64,000 nt of DNA from Paenibacillus rubinfantis (GTDB taxonomy: Bacteria; Bacillota; Bacilli; Paenibacillales; Paenibacillaceae): assembly GCF_001486505.1 (NCBI RefSeq), contig NZ_LN909064.1, forward strand, positions 637,416-701,415, written 5' to 3'. The stretch's first letter is position 1, and each line of letters opens with the position of its first letter. The notes under the pieces were generated by a model. It was not told the DNA's origin. It worked only from the letters and a program-made list of their open reading frames with translations, and did not search any database. Both the position numbers and the translations under genes were made by a program. Below are positions 43,965 to 52,400 of this stretch, piece after piece.

Positions 43965-44903
43965 ATGGGGGAACCCGTGATTTCGCCGGGGAACATGCAG
44001 CAGGACACGAGGAGGGCGGACGTGATGCGGACGCCGCGTCGGGGATCAAATTGGAAAAAGTACATGTGGGGTTATCTGTTTTTGGTTCCGGCGATCGCCA
44101 TATTTATCGTGTTCTTGTGGGTCCCGATCATCAAAGGGATGGTTTACAGCTTCTACAATATCGATTTCGTCAAAGGCAACACGTTTGTCGGATTCGACAA
44201 TTACGTGAAGGTGTTTCATAACCCGGACGTGCTGTTGTCGGTTCGCAACACTTTGTATTATATGCTCCTCTGCTTGGTGATTGGCTTTTGGGTGCCAATC
44301 GCCGCATCGATCGCCATTTCCGAGCTTCGTTGGTTCCAGGGCTTCGCGCGGATCGCAGCTTATCTGCCGTTTGTTGTGCCGGGTGTCGTCCTGTACGGGA
44401 TGTGGCGCTGGATGTATGACCCGGTGGGGCCGATCAACGCTTTGCTCGGATGGTTCGGAGCCGATCCGGTTTCGTTTGTCTCCGACGGCAGGTGGTCGAT
44501 GGTTTCCATCGTCTTTATGGAGACCTGGCAGCAATTCGGCTCGGCGATGCTGATCTATTTGGCCGGGGTGCTGAGCATTCCGCGGGACTGGTACGAAGCG
44601 GCCGAAATCGATGGAGCCGGGGTCTGGGCCCGGATCAAATATATCACGCTCCCGTCGATGCGGAACCTGATCGTGCTGATGTTGATTTTGCAACTGATCG
44701 GCACTTCCCAGGCCTACCAATCGCAATTGGCTTTGCTGGACGGCGGGCCAAACAAGGTGACGCTGACTTACGCCCTTCTGACGGTCAAATACGCCTTTAC
44801 TCAGCTCGACTACGGGGCTGGCACCGCGCTGGGTGTCCTGATGTTCCTCGTGCTGAGCGTGCTTGGCGTGCTGCAATACAAGCTGAACAAGGAGGAGTAC
44901 TGA
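43965..44903 (+). CDS. CUT1 ABC sugar importer permease (MalF/UgpA-like)
   Basis: The 312-residue protein has six TM helices and the binding-protein-dependent permease signature with the EAA loop 'WYEAAEIDGAGVWARIKYITLPSMRNLI'. An N-terminal tail of about 27 residues is poorly conserved, and the alternative ATG in 'DVMRTPRRGSNWKKY' (GGAGGG upstream) is a plausible true start. It forms a heterodimer with the next product. As usual for CUT1 systems, no ATPase gene is present here, so it probably uses a shared MsmX-type ATPase. Confidence 0.92.
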   Translation: MGEPVISPGNMQQDTRRADVMRTPRRGSNWKKYMWGYLFLVPAIAIFIVFLWVPIIKGMVYSFYNIDFVKGNTFVGFDNYVKVFHNPDVLLSVRNTLYYMLLCLVIGFWVPIAASIAISELRWFQGFARIAAYLPFVVPGVVLYGMWRWMYDPVGPINALLGWFGADPVSFVSDGRWSMVSIVFMETWQQFGSAMLIYLAGVLSIPRDWYEAAEIDGAGVWARIKYITLPSMRNLIVLMLILQLIGTSQAYQSQLALLDGGPNKVTLTYALLTVKYAFTQLDYGAGTALGVLMFLVLSVLGVLQYKLNKEEY

Positions 44904-44904
44904 T

Positions 44905-45771
44905 ATGAAAGAAAGAGGCATCCTGTCGCCCTCCGATCTGCATAAGCCGCTCAATAAAGTCGTTTACGGATTTATGGTGTTGTGCATCGCGGTCATGGCT
45001 TTTACAATGTTGTATCCGATCGCCATGACGATGTTTAACGGGCTCAAGAGCAATCAAGAGGTGAACTCGTTCCCGCCGCGGTTTTTTCCGTCGGAATGGC
45101 ATTGGGACAATTTTCCGAAGGCATGGGATTATATCAATCTACCGATGTTTTTGAAAAATACCCTGCTTATCTTCGGCGGCAACCTGCTGATGACCATTCT
45201 GGTGCTGGGTCTCGCTTCGTTCAGCATTTCGCGCATCCGGGTACCGTATAGCCGGGCGATTTACTTCTTCATCCTGCTGACGTTGTTTATCCCGGCTTCC
45301 AGCTATATGATCCCGAACTTCGTGAACCTGAAGGAGTTGGGGCTGCTGAATTCCTATTGGGCCTTCTGGCTGCCAGCTGGGGCGAACGCGTATTATTTTC
45401 TGTTGATGAAAAACTTCTTCGACGGCATCCACCCGGAAATCTTCGAAGCGGCCCGGATCGACGGAGCTTCGGAGTGGACCAGTTACTTGCGGATCGCGGT
45501 GCCGCTGTCGGTGCCGATCTTTGCGACGCTGGCGATCTTTATTTTCTCCACGGCTTGGAACGACTGGTTTTGGCCGTCCCTGGTCATGCACACGGAAGAT
45601 AAGTACACGCTGGCGACCGCGATTTACAAATATGTGATTAACGCGCGGAATATGGACAGCAGCATCAAGTTCAGCATTTTGTTTATGGTGATGATTCCGC
45701 CGATCTTCGTGTTCCTTGGGTTCCAGAAGTTTATCATGCGCAGCGTCAGCTTGTCCGCGGTGAAGGGATAG
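44905..45771 (+). CDS. CUT1 ABC sugar importer permease (MalG/UgpE-like)
   Basis: This 288-residue partner permease has six TM helices, the N-terminal 'TMLYPIAMTMFNGLKSNQEVN' segment typical of MalG-type subunits, and EAA loop 'HPEIFEAARIDGASEWTSYLRIAVPLSVPIFATL'. It begins one base after the stop of the upstream permease with GGAGGAG in front, so the two are co-translated. Confidence 0.93.
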   Translation: MKERGILSPSDLHKPLNKVVYGFMVLCIAVMAFTMLYPIAMTMFNGLKSNQEVNSFPPRFFPSEWHWDNFPKAWDYINLPMFLKNTLLIFGGNLLMTILVLGLASFSISRIRVPYSRAIYFFILLTLFIPASSYMIPNFVNLKELGLLNSYWAFWLPAGANAYYFLLMKNFFDGIHPEIFEAARIDGASEWTSYLRIAVPLSVPIFATLAIFIFSTAWNDWFWPSLVMHTEDKYTLATAIYKYVINARNMDSSIKFSILFMVMIPPIFVFLGFQKFIMRSVSLSAVKG

Positions 45772-45905
45772 GTAGTCCTAGTGGTAGCGGTTACAGAATC
45801 GTAGGCCTGCACATGAAAGTCATAAGATCACACATCGATTGCGATTACGTTCTCTTTTATGATGAACATGCAAGATACATTAACTTTAGGAAAAGGGGAG
45901 TTTGA

Positions 45906-47366
45906 ATGCGCAAGTTTTCAGCGGTGTTGATGTGCCTGATGCTGCTTGGCTCGCTGCTCGCAGCCTGCGGCGGAGGGAACAAGGAAGCTCAAACTAACGG
46001 CGGGAACAGCGGCGGAAATACGGCTACGAGCAACAACGGGGGAGGCAATGCCGAACCGGCTGCGGGAGAAGCCGATGACATTACGCAACGCAAGGTCACG
46101 ATTAAAATCCACTACCCGCTGCCGGATGAAACCACACTCCGTCAGCAGGAGGACGATAAAATCGCTCGCTTCCAAGCTAAGTATCCAAACGTAACGATCG
46201 TTAAGGACGACTGGCAATACAGCGTAAACGAAATCGGCGTGAAGATGGCATCCAATGAAGCGCCAACCTTCTACAATACCTGGGCGACGGAAGCCCAATT
46301 CCTGGTGGAACGCGGTTGGGTCGCCGACATCACGGAGCTGTGGAACAACTGGGAGTACAAGGACGAAATTAACCCGGTGCTGCAAAATCAATTTATCGTT
46401 GACGGCAAGGTGTACGGGATCACGCAAAACGGTTACGTCACTTCGACGGTAGTCAACAAGAAGCTGCTGGACGAGAAGGGCATCACCGCTCCTGCGTTCG
46501 ACTGGACCTGGGACGACATGTACAACGTAGCTAAAGGGGTTGCCGATCCGAAGAAGGGGATTTCCGGGATCGCCCCGATGGGGAAAGGCAACGAAGCGGG
46601 CTGGAACTGGACCAACTTCCTGTTTGAAGCCGGCGGTGATATCGAAACGAATGAAAACGGCAAAGTGACCGCCGTCTTTAACTCCGAAGCTGGAGTGAAG
46701 GCGCTGGACTTCTACAAGAAGCTGAGATGGGAAGCCAATGCGATTCCACAAGACTGGGCGCTGGGCTGGGGCGATGCGGTGAGTTCCTTCCAACAAGGCC
46801 GGACGGCGATGGTGATTGCCGGAGCGTTTGACGTCATTCAAGCGGCGCTCAACGAAGGCGGTATGAAGCCGGAGGACGTTATTGCTTACCCGATGCCTGC
46901 TGCTGAGAAAGGCGGCAAGCATTACGGAATTCTGGGCGGGAACTACCTCGTAATCAACCCGAACGCTACGAAAGACGAACAGGAAATGGCGTTCCGTTAT
47001 ATTACGTTTGATTACTTTACGGACGATGCTTTGAAAGCGGTCGAGGACACGATTAATGCTCGCAAAGCCGAAGGTAAGTACTATGTACCGACGCCGCTAG
47101 AGTATTTTAGCGAAGATTCCGAATACGCCGGCAAAGTGAAAGCCATTTACGAAAAATACGACAATGTGTACGAATATGATCCGCAGCTCTTCACCTTGCT
47201 GGAAGGCAAGCCGGAAGCACAGTTCGGCACGCAGGACTACTACGCGACGATGTCGAACGTCGTACAGGAGTCGTTCTCGAAGAAAGGCACCGACTCCAAG
47301 CAGCAGCTGGATGTCGCAGCCAAGTACGTGCAGGAGAATTTCTTCGATAAAATTCAAGCGCAATAA
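45906..47366 (+). CDS. CUT1 ABC importer solute-binding lipoprotein
   Basis: This 486-residue lipoprotein has a signal peptide with the lipobox LLAAC at ~17-21, so it is lipid-anchored outside the membrane. A Gly/Asn-rich linker (~22-60) precedes a periplasmic-binding fold of the sugar type ('TFYNTWATEAQFLVERGWVADITELW', 'YGITQNGYVTSTVVNKKLLDEKGI', 'TWDDMYNVAKGV', 'FQQGRTAMVIAGAFDVIQAAL'). It should capture the oligosaccharide for the permease pair upstream. The 134-base gap before it may carry its own promoter, which would allow the usual excess of binding protein. Confidence 0.94.
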   Translation: MRKFSAVLMCLMLLGSLLAACGGGNKEAQTNGGNSGGNTATSNNGGGNAEPAAGEADDITQRKVTIKIHYPLPDETTLRQQEDDKIARFQAKYPNVTIVKDDWQYSVNEIGVKMASNEAPTFYNTWATEAQFLVERGWVADITELWNNWEYKDEINPVLQNQFIVDGKVYGITQNGYVTSTVVNKKLLDEKGITAPAFDWTWDDMYNVAKGVADPKKGISGIAPMGKGNEAGWNWTNFLFEAGGDIETNENGKVTAVFNSEAGVKALDFYKKLRWEANAIPQDWALGWGDAVSSFQQGRTAMVIAGAFDVIQAALNEGGMKPEDVIAYPMPAAEKGGKHYGILGGNYLVINPNATKDEQEMAFRYITFDYFTDDALKAVEDTINARKAEGKYYVPTPLEYFSEDSEYAGKVKAIYEKYDNVYEYDPQLFTLLEGKPEAQFGTQDYYATMSNVVQESFSKKGTDSKQQLDVAAKYVQENFFDKIQAQ

Positions 47367-47382
47367 TTGGTGAGTTGGGAGG

Positions 47383-47423
47383 AGTCTCCCCTTGGGTCAG
47401 GTTGACCGGGGGGAGGCTTTTTT
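47383..47423 (+). terminator. Terminator of the sugar importer operon
   Basis: AGTCTCCCC...GGTCA pairs with TTGACC...GGGGAGGCT and is followed by TTTTTT (47418-47423). Confidence 0.88.
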
Positions 47424-47490
47424 GGGCTTGGAGGGGTGTGGTGGGTGTAGTCTTGGGGTGGAGGTGAGGGGACGATTGGAGAGTGACGTG

Positions 47491-47738
47491 GCGCAGGTCG
47501 AGTAACGATGAGGGTGAAGGGGCGAGGAGGAAGTGGAGTGTGGGGAGAGCTGGGTTGTTGGTAGGGGGAGAGGTGATGGCGCAGGTCGAGTAACGATGAG
47601 GGTGAAGGGGCGAGGAGGAAGTGGAGTGTGTGGGGAGAGCAGGGTTGTTGGTAGGGGGAGTGGTGATGGCGCAGGTCGAGTAACGATGAGGGTGAAGGTG
47701 CGAGGAGGAAGTGGAGTGTGTGGGGAGAGTGGCGATGG
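47491..47738. repeat. Tandem 88-90-bp G-rich repeat, about 2.8 copies
   Basis: Copies begin GCGCAGGTCGAGTAACGATG at 47491, 47579 and 47669, so the period is 88 then 90 bases. The + strand is strikingly G-rich. ORFs through it on either strand consist only of repeated low-complexity peptide and are not credible. In 47424-48237 only this repeat and quartet C were recognised. Confidence 0.92.
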
Positions 47739-47914
47739 TGGCGGAGGGGGCTAGTGCTGACATCAGTGCGGATGCTGCTAGTGCCAATGCCGTGCCGAAC
47801 CAGCGCCAAGGCCAGTCGCCGTCGCCTATTACCATACTGGTGCTAGTTGCGCTCAATTTTGTTCAATGTCAGATGCTGGCGTTAATGTCGGTGCTAGTGC
47901 CAATGCCTGTGTTG

Positions 47915-48099
47915 CTAACGGACCTGAGAGACGTTATTTTGAGGGATCGACTCAGTTTGAGCTTCTAACGGACCTGAGAGACGTTATTTCCCATTTTGAG
48001 CGTGATTCAACGCTGGTTTTGGCGAAATAAGGTCATCTGGTTCCGTTAGGCTGGGAAATAGTCGGGAAATGAACAATTAGCGTCATCTAGGTCCGTTAG
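47915..48099. repeat. Palindrome quartet C (50-62-50 geometry)
   Basis: Two direct copies of CTAACGGACCTGAGAGACGTT (centres 47926 and 47976) are followed by two inverted copies ending TCCGTTAG (centres 48038 and 48088). The spacings are 50, 62 and 50 bp. AGCGT...ACGCT is centred near 48006.5, on the dyad (48007). The sequence family is unrelated to A, B, D or E. It lies between convergent genes. Confidence 0.9.
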
Positions 48100-48237
48100 A
48101 GGGTGAACGGGAGAGTGCAGCTGTTAAGCGAAGGGGGATGACCGTCGAGTGAGGAGGACGGTGCTGAGGTCAGGGGGCTGCCGAGTACCAGGTGCTGAGT
48201 GCCGAGTTCAGATAGATCACGCGCCGATCCAAAAGGA

Positions 48238-49209
48238 TCACGCGGCTGCCGTTGTTTTGTCCTTCTGCTGGCGGGCGCGGGCTTGCCGTCCCAGCACCAG
48301 GCCCACGAGGGAGGCCATCATCTGCTGGAACACCATGCCCAGCACGACCGGGACGGCCACTGGAGCGGGGAAGTAGGTGACGGCCAGCACCGCGCCGGCA
48401 CTGATGTTACGCATGCCGCCGTTGAAGACGAGCGCGACTTTGTCGGCTTCGTTCAGGCCGATCAGCCGGGACAAGCCGAAGCCCAGCGCGTAGCCGATCG
48501 CCGCGAGCAGGACGATGATAGCGGCGAGTCCTAGTAACCGCGGGCTGAAGTCAGTCAGGTAAGGCGCAACAACTGCACCGTTGATCGCCACGACTGAAGC
48601 CATGGCGAGCTTGGAGAATGGGTTCAGCCAAGGCCCCCAGGCGGCGATGACCTTGCCTTTGCTCCACTGGTTCAGCAGCATACCGACTAGCGAAGGGACG
48701 ACGATCATCCAGAACAGGCTAGTCATCATCGCCAACGCATCGAGCCGAACACTGGTGCCGACCAGCAGCGACAGGATGCCGGGAACAACGAATGGCGCCA
48801 GCAGCGTATCGATCAGGATGATCGACAGGGTCAAGGCGATGTTGCCTTTGTAGATGCCGACCCACACAAAGCTGCTGACCCCGGTTGGAATCGCCGCGGC
48901 GAGAATGAAACCGGTAATCGTATAGAAATCCCCGGGGAAAGCCACATGCCCCATCCCCATGGCGATCAGCGGCATGGCGAGATGGAGGATGAACAGGCAG
49001 AGCACCAGGGGAAGTGGTTTTTTGAGTACGTTCAAGAAGTCCTTGAAGCTCAGGCTGATGCTCCCGGCAAAGGTCATGAAAGCAAACAGCCACGGAGACC
49101 AGGAGGTATATGCGGCCAGATGGCTCCCGCTAAGGACGCCAATCAATATGCTGGCAGGCGTGATCAAGGGCATCAATCTGTTTAGTTGTCGGTTCAACGT
49201 TTGCAGCAT
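48238..49209 (-). CDS. SBF (bile acid:sodium symporter superfamily) transporter
   Basis: The 323-residue protein has about nine to ten TM helices and the BASS/SBF pattern: 'FMTFAGSISLSFKDF', 'ILAAAIPTGVSSFVWVGIYKGNIALTLSIILIDTLLAP' (the crossing-helix region with Pro and Ser/Asn) and 'ALVFNGGMRNISAGAVLA' in the second half. Family members move organic anions such as bile acids, pantothenate precursors or keto acids with sodium. The substrate is unknown. ATG 49209 was chosen with AAAGGA upstream; the longer ORF to 49302 lacks a ribosome site. Confidence 0.88.
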   Translation of the reverse strand: MLQTLNRQLNRLMPLITPASILIGVLSGSHLAAYTSWSPWLFAFMTFAGSISLSFKDFLNVLKKPLPLVLCLFILHLAMPLIAMGMGHVAFPGDFYTITGFILAAAIPTGVSSFVWVGIYKGNIALTLSIILIDTLLAPFVVPGILSLLVGTSVRLDALAMMTSLFWMIVVPSLVGMLLNQWSKGKVIAAWGPWLNPFSKLAMASVVAINGAVVAPYLTDFSPRLLGLAAIIVLLAAIGYALGFGLSRLIGLNEADKVALVFNGGMRNISAGAVLAVTYFPAPVAVPVVLGMVFQQMMASLVGLVLGRQARARQQKDKTTAAA

Positions 49210-49300
49210 GGTGACGACATCCTTTGGTTTATAAGCTTCTTGTAGTATAGAACGTTCGCGGAGAATCGTAAATGGGACGGAGCCACGATCATTTCCCATC

Positions 49301-49341
49301 AAAAAAAGTCTGCCGGTTCATAAAACAAACCAGGCAGACTT
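49301..49341 (-). terminator. Terminator of hemL
   Basis: On the minus strand AAGTCTGCC pairs with GGCAGACTT and is followed by TTTTTT. Confidence 0.85.
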
Positions 49342-49346
49342 GATGT

Positions 49347-50657
49347 TTAGCGGGCGATTTCCTTAAACGAAGCCTCGGCGGCTTCCAGCGTGAAGTCGAT
49401 GTCGGCTTCCGTGTGCGCCGTCGTCAGGAACCAGGCTTCGTATTTAGACGGAGCGAGGTTGACGCTGCGGCGGAGCATCGCGCGGAAGAAGGCGGCGAAC
49501 GCTTCGCCGTCCGTGTCTTGCGCCTCGTCGTAATTCGTGACCGGGTGGTCGCAGAAGTGCGTCGAGAACGAGCCGCGGATCCGGTTGATCGTCAGCGGCA
49601 CCCCATGGCGGCGGGCCGACTCGGCCAGCCCGTCGGTCAGCTTCACGGCGAGGCGGTCCATCTCGTCGTAGACCCCGGCGCCTTGCAGCACCTCGAGGCA
49701 GGCGATGCCGGCGGAGATAGAGGCAGGGTTGCCTGCCATCGTCCCGGCCTGATAGGCCGGGCCCAGCGGCGCCACCTGCTCCATGATCTCTTTGCTGCCG
49801 CCGTACGCACCGATCGGCAGCCCGCCGCCGATGATTTTGCCGAGGGCGGTCAGGTCCGGCCGGATCGCTTCGTGGTTGGAGAGGCCGGCGTAGGTTTGCG
49901 CCGAGCCGTAGTGGAAGCGGAAGGCCGTAATGACCTCGTCGTAGATGACGAGGGCGCCGTACTGCCGCGCGAGCCGGCAGAGCTCTTCCAAGAACCCGGG
50001 CTGCGGCATCACCATGCCGAAGTTCCCGACGATCGGCTCGACCATGACGGCGGCGACGTCGTCGCCCCAACGGTCGAGCGCTTCCTTCAGCGCCGAGGCA
50101 TCGTTAAACGGCACGGTGATCACCTCGTGCGCGATGCTGGTCGGAATGCCGGCGCTGTCGGGGATGCCCAGCGTGGACGGGCCCGAGCCGGCGGCCACGA
50201 GCACGAGATCGGAATGGCCGTGGTAACAACCGGCAAATTTGATGATTTTGTTGCGCTTCGTATACGCGCGCGCAACGCGGATCGTGGTCATCACCGCTTC
50301 CGTGCCGGAGTTCACGAAGCGCACCTTGTCCATCGAGGGGATCGCTTCCTTCAGCATCACGGCTAAACGGATCTCCAGCTCGGTAGGTGTTCCGTACAAC
50401 GTGCCGTTTGCGGCGGCTTCCTGGATCGCCTTCGTGACGTGCGGATGGGCATGTCCGGTAATGATCGGCCCGTAAGCCGCCAAATAATCGACGTATTTGT
50501 TTCCGTCCACGTCCCAAAAGTACGCACCCTCGGCTTTTTTCATAAAAACAGGCGCCCCGCCACCAACCGCCTTAAACGAGCGGGAGGGGCTGTTGACGCC
50601 ACCTACGATATGTTGCAACGCTTCTTCGTACAATCGTTCCGATTGCGATCGATTCAT
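49347..50657 (-). CDS. hemL: Glutamate-1-semialdehyde 2,1-aminomutase
   Basis: This PLP enzyme makes 5-aminolevulinate, the first committed haem precursor. The 436-residue product starts '[28 protein letters not shown]'; other family segments are '[34 protein letters not shown]', '[11 protein letters not shown]' and '[17 protein letters not shown]' with the PLP lysine. It is not in a hemAXCDB cluster, so it may be the GsaB-type second copy found in Bacillota. The N-terminal coding end is near quartet D. A weak ribosome site (GGAAG) precedes ATG 50657. Confidence 0.95.
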   Translation of the reverse strand: MNRSQSERLYEEALQHIVGGVNSPSRSFKAVGGGAPVFMKKAEGAYFWDVDGNKYVDYLAAYGPIITGHAHPHVTKAIQEAAANGTLYGTPTELEIRLAVMLKEAIPSMDKVRFVNSGTEAVMTTIRVARAYTKRNKIIKFAGCYHGHSDLVLVAAGSGPSTLGIPDSAGIPTSIAHEVITVPFNDASALKEALDRWGDDVAAVMVEPIVGNFGMVMPQPGFLEELCRLARQYGALVIYDEVITAFRFHYGSAQTYAGLSNHEAIRPDLTALGKIIGGGLPIGAYGGSKEIMEQVAPLGPAYQAGTMAGNPASISAGIACLEVLQGAGVYDEMDRLAVKLTDGLAESARRHGVPLTINRIRGSFSTHFCDHPVTNYDEAQDTDGEAFAAFFRAMLRRSVNLAPSKYEAWFLTTAHTEADIDFTLEAAEASFKEIAR

Positions 50658-50721
50658 CTTTCTAAACTTCCTTTCTGATTGAAGAACTGGTGAGGACTAA
50701 TTTGATGGATGCACCGGCGAT

Positions 50722-50910
50722 CCAACTGCAAAAGTACATTTGATTGGTCTGGATAACCGGCATTTTCGTGCGCTCAACTGCAAAAGTGCATTTCAATTAG
50801 CGGGATAGGTCCCTAAAAGCCACTTTTCAGAGGAAATGAACTGCACTTTTACATCCGGCGAGCCGAAAAGAGCGGTTTTTACTAAAATGAACTGCACTTT
50901 TACATCTCGT
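50722..50910. repeat. Palindrome quartet D (52-63-51 geometry)
   Basis: Two copies of AACTGCAAAAGT(A/G)CATTT (centres 50732.5 and 50784.5) precede two inverted copies AAATGAACTGCACTTTTACATC (centres 50847.5 and 50898.5). Spacings are 52, 63 and 51 bp. A small palindrome, AAAAG-CCA-CTTTT, lies near but not exactly on the dyad. This is the only quartet between genes in tandem rather than convergent orientation. Confidence 0.88.
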
Positions 50911-50939
50911 GGCGGTGGCGGTGGTGGAGCAACGGGGCA

Positions 50940-51163
50940 CATGGTGTATTCTGGGCTCAGAGGCTCCAGAGACTCCCGAGGCTCACGAAGCTTCGGGTCT
51001 CGCGAAGCTCGCCAGATCACCCGGGCTCCCGAGGCACTCGGGGCTCCAGAAGCACCCAGGGTACCCGACGCACCCGGCATCCCAAGCGTACCCTGGACTT
51101 CCAAGTCCCCCGAGACTCCCGGGGCTACCGAGGTTTCCCCAACCTCCAACCACCAACCCCGCC
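50940..51163. repeat. Degenerate low-complexity repeat next to the LCP gene
   Basis: The stretch is made of many diverged 9-12-base units such as CGAGGCTC, CCGAGACTCC and GAGGCACTCGGGGCTCC, several with self-complementary GAG-CTC cores. On the minus strand one frame reads Gly-rich collagen-like peptide, but the reading frames shift and no start site is evident, so it is not called a gene. 50911-50939 is a GGCGGT run. Confidence 0.7.
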
Positions 51164-52270
51164 TCAAGGGCTGGCCGCCTCCAGGTTCGAGCCGCCGCCG
51201 CTGCCGGCGTTCGCCCCCGTACGGCCCGAGCCGCTCGGGCTGTCGGCGTTGTTGCTGCCGCCTTCGCTGCCCTCGGCTCCGCCGGCATCGCTGCCGCTGT
51301 CCGTTCTGTTATCGGCGGCTTTATTAAATACGTCCTGCACGTATTCCTTCAATTCATCATCACTGCGAACGCCGAGGACGGACGAGCCACCAATGGTTTT
51401 CTCGACCAGCAGCTCCATCGGCGGAATCTGTTCGCTGGCGACCATTTGCGCGTCATACCCGACGGTAGCCAGCTTCCACATATCCTGAACCGACAGGTTC
51501 GTGTCGATGTAAGGATTGATTTTCTCCAGAATTGAAGGCAGCTTCATGATCGAAGTCGTCGACTTCAATTTATCCGCGACGGCCTTCAGGAAGTTGCGCT
51601 GCCGCTCGGTCCGGGTGTAGTCGGACATGGCGTCATGCCGGAAGCGAACGTATTGCAGCGCCGTTTTGCCGTCGAGGTGCTGCTGTCCTTTTTTCAAATC
51701 AATGTCGTATTCATGGTTATCCGCTTTGCTGGTGTAGTGCATATCTTTTTCTACGTAAAAATCAACCCCGCCGACCGCATCCACGAGCTCAATGAATCCC
51801 TGGAAGTCGGTATACACATAATATTGAATCGGGATGCCCAGCAGGTCGGAGACCGCCTGCATCGCCGTATTCGGGCCATGGGTGATCGCCGTGTTGATCC
51901 GGTCCGAGCCGTGCTCCGGAATCTCGGTATACGTGTCGCGCAGAATCGAGAACAGGTAAGCCTTCTTGCTCACAGGGTCCAGGGAAGCGACCAGCATGGT
52001 GTCCGAACGGGGAATTTCCCCCTTCTTCAAGCCGCGCGCATCCACGCCCATCAATAGGATGTTTACGCGCTCTTTGCCTTCCCATTTGGGCGGCTCCGGC
52101 ACCTTTGTTTCAGTAGGCTGCACGTTATAGAAAGGAGACTGTTCTCCTTCTTTTTGAAAATTGTCCACTTGGTTATAGATGGCGGTAAAATAGTAGGCCG
52201 CGAAGGCGGCGATGACGACGACCACTCCGATCACCGACCAGAGAATCGCCCGTTTTGTGCGTTTGGTCAT
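51164..52270 (-). CDS. LytR-CpsA-Psr family cell-wall polymer transferase
   Basis: LCP enzymes attach undecaprenyl-linked polymers such as teichoic acids or capsule to peptidoglycan. The 368-residue protein has one N-terminal TM (~9-30) and an extracellular LCP domain (~60-230) with 'NILLMGVDARGLKKGEIPRSDTMLVASLDP', 'FSILRDTYTEIP', 'GSDRINTAITHG', 'FIELVDAVGGVDFYVEKDM' and 'GKTALQYVRFRHDAMSDYTRTERQRNFL'. The conserved Asp and Arg residues for pyrophosphate and Mg are present. The tail (~325-368) is Gly/Ser/Asn-rich and probably disordered. Its ATG at 52270 has GAAAGGAAC upstream. Confidence 0.94.
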   Translation of the reverse strand: MTKRTKRAILWSVIGVVVVIAAFAAYYFTAIYNQVDNFQKEGEQSPFYNVQPTETKVPEPPKWEGKERVNILLMGVDARGLKKGEIPRSDTMLVASLDPVSKKAYLFSILRDTYTEIPEHGSDRINTAITHGPNTAMQAVSDLLGIPIQYYVYTDFQGFIELVDAVGGVDFYVEKDMHYTSKADNHEYDIDLKKGQQHLDGKTALQYVRFRHDAMSDYTRTERQRNFLKAVADKLKSTTSIMKLPSILEKINPYIDTNLSVQDMWKLATVGYDAQMVASEQIPPMELLVEKTIGGSSVLGVRSDDELKEYVQDVFNKAADNRTDSGSDAGGAEGSEGGSNNADSPSGSGRTGANAGSGGGSNLEAASP

Positions 52271-52400
52271 TAGGTTCGTTCCTTTCAGATCGTACGATGA
52301 TTTCGGTTTCTATTATAGATATACTACATATCTTTACATTATAATTTTTTTTGTAAATACAATCAATTTCAGGGTTGGAGAGGCCAGAGGAGGAGTTCAG

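Noticed and set aside
47191..47856. Long minus-strand ORFs rich in Pro, Ser and His over 47.2-47.9 kb
   Set aside because: They translate the 88-90-bp repeat and run into the antisense of the sugar-binding protein gene; the peptide is only repeated low-complexity sequence.
49413..50366. 317-codon plus-strand ORF opposite hemL
   Set aside because: It is Arg/Val/Gly-rich antisense of a conserved enzyme gene and shows no family features.
50793..51288. Collagen-like Gly-rich ORFs on the minus strand
   Set aside because: They come from the diverged GAG/CTC repeat; the frames shift between units and no start site is present.
52320..52360. PerR-box-like AT-rich inverted repeat upstream of bcp
   Set aside because: TTACA...TGTAA arms are present, but the match to TTATAAT-N-ATTATAA is too poor in such AT-rich DNA to support a call.
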